Assembly: GCA_017454075.1 (NCBI GenBank)
Contig: JAFTDQ010000062.1
Location: 1 to 27,989 of the forward strand
Direction of reading: 5' to 3'
Length of the DNA stretch: 27,989 nucleotides
DNA from: Clostridia bacterium
GTDB taxonomy: Bacteria; Bacillota_A; Clostridia; Oscillospirales; CAG-272
Part shown: in pieces, positions 15,606-22,635 of the stretch
Position numbering within the stretch: position 1 is the stretch's first letter
How the letters are laid out: the number at the start of each line of letters is the position of its first letter
Position numbers and translations under genes: made by a program
Notes under the pieces: generated by a model
What the model was told of the DNA's origin: nothing
Database searches by the model: none
Seen by the model: the letters and a program-made list of their open reading frames with translations, nothing else

Positions 15606-17687
15606 TTACTTCTTTGTGGTTACAGCCGTAAGCGTCAGATCGCCCTTTAGCGTCTCGTTGGACGCCGAGTCGAGCATTTCGGAACCCTTCGACCATCCGC
15701 TGAAAACATATCCTTCGCAGCAGGTCACTCTGACGGTCACGTTTCCGCCGCTGAACGACATTTCAAGTTCTTTAACTCCGTCATCTGCGTTCAGAGTGAT
15801 TTTCCTCTCGGCACCGTCCGAAATATATACGTGTTTTTTGCCGTTAAGCCCTTCGAGAGTGATCTTTTTGTCGCTTACGGAGGCGGTTATCACTCTGGTT
15901 TTCGCATCGTTTCCGCTGATGTTTCCGAGAGTCAGAAGCCCGTTTATACCGTCGGAACTGTCCGAAAAGCCGCTGTATCCGCTTACGTTATTATCGGAAC
16001 AAACGAAGTTCCTCGTGTAATTGACCTGAATCCAGTTTGCGGTGTTTGCGGGCTTGCCGCCGAATTTCACGGTATTTCCGGTAAAATATAACCCGTCTAT
16101 CACGTTCGACACCGGAAGATAGCCCGTAAAGCGATCACCCACCAGCTGCCCTTCGACCTGTCTGATCTGATTTTCGACGCTCCTCGCGCCTGTTTCGAGT
16201 ATATTTGACGACGCGACAAGAACACGGAACAGCGATCCCTTGCAAATCTCAAAAATATTACCGCTTATCGTGACGTTTTTCGTGCCGTCCTGCTCCCAGC
16301 CGTTGCAGTACCGTATTGTCGCGGTTTTCCCGTTTTTCAGTTTGCCGTCGTAGGATTTGTCTGATGAAATCAGGGGTGCAATTATCATCGAGCAGTTTTT
16401 TTTGCTGAAACCGGTCGACGAATGCGATGAGACAAACGTGTTGCCGGTTATTTCGACGTCGTGATAGCAAAGCAGCCGGACCCCGGCGATATACGGGTTA
16501 TCGAAAACGTTGCCGGTTATCTTTACCCCGGTACAGTTGGGTCTGCCGTTCATACCGTGCTGACCTATCGGGATCTCGTGATATCCCGCTTTGTCGCTCT
16601 TTGTGAAACAGCAGTCGGTTATCTCGACGTTTCGGCAGAAATAGTATTCGCCCTCCTCATAGAAAGTCGGAGGAATCGCGCCGCTGTGAGCGTACTCTAT
16701 CTGTATGGTTTCACGGGTCGTTACGATATCGTTTTTCGAGCCCTTCGTTTCGCTTCTGATCGTATATCCGGCGAAAAGGCAGTTTCTGATCGCCATGTCT
16801 TCGGCGCCCGTCAGCTGGAAGGCGTGACCGTTGTATATGTCCTTGACTACAACGTCCTCGAAAGTCAGCCCTTTAGCGTTTGCGAAGATCATAACGCAGC
16901 TTTTGGTAGACCCGACGGCCGGGCCCGCCTGATCGACGTCGATCTGAGCCCCGTCCGACAGATAGCCCTGCATGTCCATGACTCCGCCGCGTATCACAAT
17001 ATTCCCGAAAGCGTTCGTGCCCGGGCCGGCGGGATCGTGGTTAATAAATGCGGGAGCTGTCAGAACGGCAAATTCGCCGTCGCCGATTCGGCTCTTCAGC
17101 TCGTCGGTATAGCCGTCGGTCGCCTTTCCGACCCTTCCCTGAAGCTCTATGTCGATATTTTCACAGAGAATAACGTTGCTGTTTATGTGATATACGCCAG
17201 CGGGAATATAGAGCGTTCCGCCGCCCTTCCTGCCGAGCTCGTTTATCGCGTTCTGGAGGATCTCGGCGTCTCCGCCGGATCCGTTTCCGCGAGCTCCGAA
17301 CGCCTTCAGGTCAATTATTCCGTCATCCGGTTTTGAGGTTACCTTCGTTTCGGCAATGAGCGCCTTTTCGTTCACGGTGACCTCGACGGTACCGGTCCTT
17401 CCCCACCAGTCGGTGACGGTAATGACGGCGGTTCCGGGATTGTAAGCGCGGACAACTATCCCGAGGGTCTCGTTCTTTACTACAATGGCGTCGGCCACGC
17501 GCCTGTTAGAACTTTTCAGAGTATACGCCGACATGCCGAGCTCGGAATACCGGACGGTCTTTGAGTCGTTTATGACGAGATCAGAGTAATCTTCCGTTTC
17601 GGTCGTCGCTCCGTTCCCGCCCGTCGAGCAGGCGGCGAACAACACGGCGGCGAGCACAAGCACAAGGGCTGTAATTATTTTTTTCAT
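15606..17687 (-). CDS. Lipoprotein right-handed beta-helix protein (Pectate_lyase_3-like), first paralogue
   Basis: This protein is also 693 residues, with lipobox FAAC (C20), an Ig-like domain (about 45-107), a beta-helix (about 123-590) and a C-terminal bacterial-repeat domain (EGYVFSGWSKG). It carries the shared TRETIQIEYAHSGAIPP and IPIGQHGMNG blocks. The helix opening is drifted: the usual TDDT is replaced by SGGDAEI, so the capping turn may differ. The ATG at 17687 has no recognisable Shine-Dalgarno sequence, and a strong hairpin (17700-17736) sits 12 bases upstream. Its translation therefore probably works differently from that of its neighbours. The equal length and domain order indicate a tandem duplication with the next gene. 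Confidence 0.88.
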   Translation of the reverse strand: MKKIITALVLVLAAVLFAACSTGGNGATTETEDYSDLVINDSKTVRYSELGMSAYTLKSSNRRVADAIVVKNETLGIVVRAYNPGTAVITVTDWWGRTGTVEVTVNEKALIAETKVTSKPDDGIIDLKAFGARGNGSGGDAEILQNAINELGRKGGGTLYIPAGVYHINSNVILCENIDIELQGRVGKATDGYTDELKSRIGDGEFAVLTAPAFINHDPAGPGTNAFGNIVIRGGVMDMQGYLSDGAQIDVDQAGPAVGSTKSCVMIFANAKGLTFEDVVVKDIYNGHAFQLTGAEDMAIRNCLFAGYTIRSETKGSKNDIVTTRETIQIEYAHSGAIPPTFYEEGEYYFCRNVEITDCCFTKSDKAGYHEIPIGQHGMNGRPNCTGVKITGNVFDNPYIAGVRLLCYHDVEITGNTFVSSHSSTGFSKKNCSMIIAPLISSDKSYDGKLKNGKTATIRYCNGWEQDGTKNVTISGNIFEICKGSLFRVLVASSNILETGARSVENQIRQVEGQLVGDRFTGYLPVSNVIDGLYFTGNTVKFGGKPANTANWIQVNYTRNFVCSDNNVSGYSGFSDSSDGINGLLTLGNISGNDAKTRVITASVSDKKITLEGLNGKKHVYISDGAERKITLNADDGVKELEMSFSGGNVTVRVTCCEGYVFSGWSKGSEMLDSASNETLKGDLTLTAVTTKK

Positions 17688-17699
17688 TTCATTTAAAGA

Positions 17700-17736
17700 C
17701 CGGACACGCCGACACGTCTTACGTCGGCATGTCCGG
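17700..17736 (-). other. Long hairpin between two surface-protein genes
   Basis: CCGGACA-c-GCCGAC (17700-17713) pairs with GTCGGC-a-TGTCCGG (17723-17736), with one mismatch. On the - strand it is followed by TCTTTAAATG rather than a T-run. It sits between the stop of the membrane-anchored module protein and the start of the first beta-helix gene. It is a candidate partial terminator or RNA-processing structure that sets different levels for upstream and downstream cistrons. Confidence 0.55.
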
Positions 17737-17765
17737 TGAAAAGTCTCAGTTTTGGTTACCGTGCT

Positions 17766-18821
17766 TTATTTTTTCTTTTTTGAAAGAACGACAGCGACAA
17801 TGATACCCGCTGCGACAACAACGCCGGCAATGATCCCTATAATGAGACCCGTGTTGGATTTGTTATCAGAGCCCTCGGCCGGCTTTTTTGTCCCGGCGTC
17901 GGTATTCGGAGTCGCCTTCTCGGTCTGATCGTCCTTCTTCGCGGTGGCTTCATCATCCTCCGCAAACGGGTCGAATTCGCTCTCGGATTCGGAGTCCGCC
18001 GGCTGTGACTCTTCGGTCACGTCATCTTCCTCGCCGCGTGCTTCCTTCAGCGCAGCTTCGAGGCCGTCCTGAGAGACGCCGAGCTTGACAAGCTGAAGGT
18101 CGTCGAAAACAATGACCTGATCCTTCGAAAACTCTCCGTCGGCGTTCTTGAAATCATACGGTCCGGTGAGAAGCATGAACTTGTTCACAACGTCCTCGCC
18201 GTAAAGGCCGGCGACCGGTTTATCTTCCGGTCCGTGAACCGTAATGTAGCTCGAGAAGGGGATATAGACCCAGCCCTTGTAGCCGTTAGGGAGCTGATTG
18301 CGCTCGCCGTTCATAATTGACGGATCGGTTGCCTTCCATTCTCCGTCTTCAAGATAATAAGCTACTATCTCAAAATCTTCGAGGACAGGTTCCTTGGTAT
18401 TCCTTGTCCACATATAATCGTCGCCGCCGGAGCTGTAAAGCGACCAGAGACGTACGCCTATGCCGACCGCGTCGTTTTTGCTGGGTCTGCATCCGCTTAT
18501 ATCGACCCAGACAAGGAGTCCGTCATATCCGCGGAAGTCGAGTTCCTGAGCCATTTTGAAGGTCGTCTCGGATGTGTTTTCTCCCGATACGAACTTGAGA
18601 GCTTTTCCCGTCGCGCCGATCCCGTCGACGAGCTCTATCGTACACCTGCCCGCCGGAACGGAGGCGCGTGTTCCGAGGTCCTCAAAGTCTTCGATCATCG
18701 TGAGCGCGTACGTGGCCTCTCCCTTGACGTTTTCGGGGAGCGCCTGATCTGCAAACGCGGAAATGCCGAGCAGCACCGCGACCGCCATCGCGACCGCCGC
18801 GACCGTCAGAATTTTTTTCAT
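17766..18821 (-). CDS. Membrane-anchored surface protein with one repeated module
   Basis: This 351-residue protein has a signal peptide (about 1-24, SAFA-D), one copy of the repeated module (about 37-249) and a highly acidic Glu/Asp/Ser linker (about 250-322). It ends with a C-terminal transmembrane helix (about 324-346) and KKKK. In the module, MWTRN, SIMNGERNQLP and GWVYIPFSSYITV are visible. There is no catalytic motif, and the layout suggests a binding domain held out from the membrane on a flexible stalk. A strong AAGGAGG site precedes the ATG. Its module is closest by eye to the one fused to the 997-residue beta-helix protein, sharing PSKNDA, GVRLWS and GPED/GPEG. The function is unknown; polysaccharide binding is inferred from context. 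Confidence 0.88.
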   Translation of the reverse strand: MKKILTVAAVAMAVAVLLGISAFADQALPENVKGEATYALTMIEDFEDLGTRASVPAGRCTIELVDGIGATGKALKFVSGENTSETTFKMAQELDFRGYDGLLVWVDISGCRPSKNDAVGIGVRLWSLYSSGGDDYMWTRNTKEPVLEDFEIVAYYLEDGEWKATDPSIMNGERNQLPNGYKGWVYIPFSSYITVHGPEDKPVAGLYGEDVVNKFMLLTGPYDFKNADGEFSKDQVIVFDDLQLVKLGVSQDGLEAALKEARGEEDDVTEESQPADSESESEFDPFAEDDEATAKKDDQTEKATPNTDAGTKKPAEGSDNKSNTGLIIGIIAGVVVAAGIIVAVVLSKKKK

Positions 18822-18869
18822 AATTGTTCCTCCTTAGCGTTTCTGAATTTTTATTTCTGATCCGACACG

Positions 18870-20462
18870 TCAGTCAGAATTTTTTCTGCGCTTTTTGCCT
18901 GCGGTCATCGTCACGCCGGCGCATATCATCGCCGCGACTGAGACGATAACGGCGGGAACGGTTTCATCGCCGGTACCGGGGTTGCCGAATCTGACAAGCT
19001 GGATCTCGTCAAATACGACGTCTCCGCCGTCAGCGGTCTTGTACGGGCCGCTGAGGAGCATAAGCTTGTTGACCGCCTTGGCGCTGTCGGAAAGGCCTGC
19101 AACTCCCTCTTTTGTCGAGAGATAGCTCTTGAACGGGATGTAGACCCAGCCCTTGAAGCCCTCGGGAAGCTGAACGCGCTCGCCGTTCATTATCGACTCG
19201 TCGCATTCCTTCCAGGTCTCGCCGTCGAGATAATACGCGCGTACGTGGAAACCGTCGATCGCGGGCTCCGTCTGGTCTATCCTGTTTCTCGTCCAGATCG
19301 TGCCGCCGCCCTCGGGAGAGAATCTGACGGCGACGCCGGTCGCGTTGTTCTTGTTGACCTTCACACCGCTTACGTCCGCCCAGAAGAGGACGCCGGAATA
19401 CTGCGTAAGGTCGACGCTCTCGCCGAGCGTGAATGTCGCCTCACATGTATTGGAGCCGGTAGTGAGCACTCCGGCGTTGCCGGAAATGCCGACCTTTTTC
19501 TGGCTGAACGTGCACCTGTCGCCGGATATGCTGATGCTGTCGGAAGCAATCGTGCTGTCGAACGTGAGAAGCTTTGTGCGGCTGTAATAGGATTTGAGAA
19601 TCTTTCTCGGACGGCCGTCTTTGTAGGTCGTCGGCTCCGGCGTCGGGGTAACGGGAGTGTCGCCGCCCTCGGACGATGATTCACCGAACTTGACGAAGCC
19701 GATACTGTCGACGATCATGTTTTTGCTGTCATCTGTCTTGGAGCCGCAGGTGAGGACCATGACCTTTGTGACGCTGTTGTTATAAAGGCCCTTGGAAGGG
19801 TACTTATTTACGTCATTGTCAACCTTGGTCGTGTTGTAGCTTGTGAACGGAATATAAAGCCAGCCGACAAACCCTGCGGGGACCATGAAGCGCTCGCCGT
19901 TTCCGGTGCTCTCATCAAGCTTGTGTTCTCCGGAGTAAACCAAAGCGGTCTTTGTCCAGCCGGAACCGTCCGCCGAATAGAACGCCTCAATGTCATAGTT
20001 GAGATAGTTTCCGTTCGCGTCCTTGTTGGTATCGCGCGTCCAGGCGTAGCCGGTTATATCGGCAAGACTCAGTCTGACGCCGATATAGCACTTCGTATAC
20101 AATACGTTTCCGTCATCGTCTTTCTGTGGATTCCACTCAGGCTGAGAAAAATCCATGTGAAGAAGAACGCCGGAATAATCCGTGACATCAAACGCGGACG
20201 GAAGAGTGGCCGTACCTTCATTGAATCCCTTCACGGCACTTATAACGATCTTGCCGTCTTTTATTCCCGATTCGAGCTCCGTGCCGCTGTCGGTCTTCTT
20301 TTTCCAGGTAACTTTGCTGAGATCAATCTCGCTGTATCCCGAAACGTTGTTTCCGTTAACGCTCGACGGAGCGGTCAGAGCCGCGGAAGCAATCGCAAGA
20401 ACGCCGAGAAGCATAGCAACGGCGCAGAGAACCGACGAGATCCTCAGAAATGATTTACTCAT
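18870..20462 (-). CDS. Sortase-anchored surface protein with two repeated modules
   Basis: This 530-residue protein has a signal peptide (about 1-28), module copy 1 (about 45-260), a short PVTPTPEPTT linker and module copy 2 (about 297-493). It ends in NPGTG (494-498), a hydrophobic stretch and KKRRKNSD. That ending is the layout of a sortase cell-wall sorting signal, with NPxTG in place of LPxTG. Copy 1 keeps WTRD, GNGERF and GWLYIPFTSY; copy 2 keeps WTRN, SIMNGERVQLP and GWVYIPFKSY. No catalytic motif is seen. An AAAGGAGG ribosome binding site is present. The product is probably a wall-linked binding protein; ligand unknown. No sortase gene is in the window. Confidence 0.88.
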   Translation of the reverse strand: MSKSFLRISSVLCAVAMLLGVLAIASAALTAPSSVNGNNVSGYSEIDLSKVTWKKKTDSGTELESGIKDGKIVISAVKGFNEGTATLPSAFDVTDYSGVLLHMDFSQPEWNPQKDDDGNVLYTKCYIGVRLSLADITGYAWTRDTNKDANGNYLNYDIEAFYSADGSGWTKTALVYSGEHKLDESTGNGERFMVPAGFVGWLYIPFTSYNTTKVDNDVNKYPSKGLYNNSVTKVMVLTCGSKTDDSKNMIVDSIGFVKFGESSSEGGDTPVTPTPEPTTYKDGRPRKILKSYYSRTKLLTFDSTIASDSISISGDRCTFSQKKVGISGNAGVLTTGSNTCEATFTLGESVDLTQYSGVLFWADVSGVKVNKNNATGVAVRFSPEGGGTIWTRNRIDQTEPAIDGFHVRAYYLDGETWKECDESIMNGERVQLPEGFKGWVYIPFKSYLSTKEGVAGLSDSAKAVNKLMLLSGPYKTADGGDVVFDEIQLVRFGNPGTGDETVPAVIVSVAAMICAGVTMTAGKKRRKNSD

Positions 20463-20569
20463 TATTGATACCTCCTTTTAGTTATTAAGTCCATAACAGA
20501 CCTGAATGTCTGCGCGGCGCCCGCTCACGACTGAGCCGCGAGCGGGTCCGCAGGTATTATGTTTCGTTC
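20463..20569 (-). other. Structured gap with several stem-loops
   Basis: This 107-base gap between the 65-residue reading frame and the sortase-anchored protein gene holds three inverted repeats. CCCGCTC (20520-20526) pairs with GAGCGGG (20540-20546). CAGAC (20497-20501) pairs with GTCTG (20508-20512). GTTAT (20481-20485) pairs with ATAAC (20493-20497), which shares one base with the previous stem. None is followed by a T-run on the - strand. It may act as a partial terminator plus leader for the next gene; I see no convincing promoter in it. Confidence 0.5.
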
Positions 20570-20767
20570 TTACGCGTCTGTCCAGGTTCCGCTGTCGGCG
20601 GTACCTACGTACGAGCCGTCTTCGGCGTAAACGACGCCGGATACGAGCGTGGCGTTATTATAGGTCTTTCCCGCGGCGTCAACAAACGTTCCGCGTATGA
20701 TCGCGCCTTTTCCGTCGACGGATTTTTCAATTCCGTTTGAGCTTAAAAGCATTATTCCCTTCGGCAT
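20570..20767 (-). CDS. Small orphan protein, 65 residues
   Basis: I do not recognise this protein. It starts MPKGIMLLSSNG and ends GTADSGTWTDA, has no signal peptide or membrane segment, and looks like a small beta-rich domain (repeated V-x-V and G-T-x patterns). I start it at the ATG at 20765-20767, 8 bases after an ideal AGGAGG. The ATG two codons earlier is only 2 bases from that site. It lies 29 bases after the stop of the 601-residue surface protein. The good ribosome binding site and its place inside the operon argue that it is real. It might be a cytoplasmic partner or a relic of a longer surface protein. Confidence 0.6.
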   Translation of the reverse strand: MPKGIMLLSSNGIEKSVDGKGAIIRGTFVDAAGKTYNNATLVSGVVYAEDGSYVGTADSGTWTDA

Positions 20768-20796
20768 TTTCATGTCCTCCTGTTATCACTCGATTG

Positions 20797-22602
20797 TCAC
20801 TCGATCGGGAGTACGCTCACTCCGTCTTTAAGGACGATCGTGGCGATCGCGCCGTAATCATACGTGCCGTCGCTGTTCTTCGCAAAGGTGCGGGCATAGA
20901 GTGTTCCGATATTTGTCGGCATTTCCTGCCAGTATACCGCGATCACGCTGTCGCCTTCTTCTCCGCCGAGGTATTCGGCGCGAATGATGTTTGAGCCGTA
21001 GCATCCGCTCTGGATGAATCCGTTTGCGCTCTTTCCGTGGCCTTCCTCGGCAACGCGGATGAAGAGCGGCTTCGCGCCTGCTTCGCAGCTTGCTTCGCTG
21101 TCGGAGAAGATGATTCCGACCTGTCTCGTCTCGGACGCGCTGATAGCCGCGTTCAGATAGAGGTGATCGATCTTGTCGTCGCCGGCCGCGTCGCTGATCG
21201 ATGCGGTGATTTCAGGGAGAGCGGTCACGGTCGCCTGGTCCTCAAGTTTAACAAGGTTAACATACCTCAAGTTGAAGAATCTCTGTGACTGTCCGCTACC
21301 ACCGTAGTTTTGGAGGAGAAGCATAATCCTCTGAAGCTCAACGTCTTCAGGGTCGAAAGCTGTGAAGGTGGAATTGGCGTTTATCGCGTAGCTTGAGAAC
21401 GGGATATAGACCCATCCTGCATATCTTCCGTTAACAGCAAATCTTTCATTATTACTGGCCATCGGTGATAGTTCGGACCACCCGTCGCCATCCTGATTAT
21501 ACGCGACAATATCAATGCCGGCAACTGTGCCGCCCGCATTATCCCTGTTCCAGAAGTAAGGCTGACCACCGCCAGATTGAGCGCTGAGTCTTAGTCCGAC
21601 AGCGGAAGAAGCAGTCCACGTTGACTCTTCGCCGGGGCGGCAGTTAACGCCGTCCATATAGAACATAATGCCGGTGTATCCGCTCATATCGTACGTTTTC
21701 GAAAGAACGATATCGCACTGCGGGTTACCCGAACCCGGGTTCACAACCAGATGAAGTCCGTTAGCATCCGTGAAGGAAGTCCCTGCAGTCTCCTCGGTGT
21801 ATGAAACAGTAGCAGACGTAAGGTCGATTTCCTGAGAAGATACAACAGACATGCCGATCACAGTCGAAGGTATTGATTTATCAAGGCAAACGAACCTGAA
21901 ATCTCCGAATCTCATCGACGCTTCTCCGGTTTCATAACCGCCGGTGAGGATCATGAGGGATTTGACAATTTCGCTTCTTAACCCCCTAACGATTGTTTTA
22001 TCATCGCTCGAAGATTTTGAAACGTAACTTGAAAACGGTACATAGATCCAGCCCTCATACTGTGCGGGAAGTTCAAAGCGCTCCCCATTACCGGTAACGA
22101 CTGTTGAGTGGCTGTCGTCAGAATAGGTTATATGGGTATCTACCCAACCTCCGCTGCTCTGATAATAAGCTACGATGTCGTGATTAATTTTCGTATTGTA
22201 GGTGTCTCGAGTCCAGGCATCATCCCAGTTTTCTTTGATTCTGCATGAAACGTACACCTTGCTTCCGACCGTGTCTGAGCAATCAGCATAGAACAACAAG
22301 CCCTCATAACCGGTAGCGCTGACGGTACCGGATCCCGGAGCGATGGTGGCCTGTGACCATGCGTTGTCGCACTTGAGATCAAGCAATCCGTTCGTTACAG
22401 AAGCGGTGCCGTTACCCTGAGTGAGCGTGTAGTTTGACCCCGAAAGATCCACGACCGTCATTGAACTGTATCCGGCGCCGAGAATCGTTTCAGGAGCATC
22501 AATACTTGTAAGCGACTCTGCCGCCCCGGCAGTAACCGGGAATGCTCCAGTGACGGACACAAGCAAGGCAGCCATGCAGATAAATGCAATGAACCTTTTC
22601 AT
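20797..22602 (-). CDS. Secreted protein with two repeated modules and a C-terminal beta domain
   Basis: This 601-residue protein has a signal peptide (about 1-28, AGA-A), module copy 1 (about 45-240) and copy 2 (about 250-453). A separate C-terminal domain follows (about 463-601). There is no lipobox, sorting signal or C-terminal membrane helix, so it should be released or held by its modules. Copy 1 has AWTRD, GNGERF and GWIYVPFSSY; copy 2 has FWNRD, NNERF and GWVYIPFSSY. The C-terminal part (VGIIFSDSE ... YARTFAKNSDGTYDYG) resembles domains I know from the ends of clostridial surface proteins but cannot name. It is the second gene of the operon, directly after the solute-binding protein. 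A binding role is inferred; no catalytic motif is visible. Confidence 0.87.
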   Translation of the reverse strand: MKRFIAFICMAALLVSVTGAFPVTAGAAESLTSIDAPETILGAGYSSMTVVDLSGSNYTLTQGNGTASVTNGLLDLKCDNAWSQATIAPGSGTVSATGYEGLLFYADCSDTVGSKVYVSCRIKENWDDAWTRDTYNTKINHDIVAYYQSSGGWVDTHITYSDDSHSTVVTGNGERFELPAQYEGWIYVPFSSYVSKSSSDDKTIVRGLRSEIVKSLMILTGGYETGEASMRFGDFRFVCLDKSIPSTVIGMSVVSSQEIDLTSATVSYTEETAGTSFTDANGLHLVVNPGSGNPQCDIVLSKTYDMSGYTGIMFYMDGVNCRPGEESTWTASSAVGLRLSAQSGGGQPYFWNRDNAGGTVAGIDIVAYNQDGDGWSELSPMASNNERFAVNGRYAGWVYIPFSSYAINANSTFTAFDPEDVELQRIMLLLQNYGGSGQSQRFFNLRYVNLVKLEDQATVTALPEITASISDAAGDDKIDHLYLNAAISASETRQVGIIFSDSEASCEAGAKPLFIRVAEEGHGKSANGFIQSGCYGSNIIRAEYLGGEEGDSVIAVYWQEMPTNIGTLYARTFAKNSDGTYDYGAIATIVLKDGVSVLPIE

Positions 22603-22635
22603 TATTTTATTTTTCTCCTTTTAATTGGATATTAT

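Noticed and set aside
16461..17336. Long + strand reading frame (291 codons) opposite the first beta-helix gene
   Set aside because: It is antisense to a well-supported lipoprotein gene, has no ribosome binding site, and its protein has no recognisable domain.
20519..20547. Intrinsic terminator after the 65-residue gene
   Set aside because: The stem is good, but no T-run follows on the - strand; kept only as a stem-loop.
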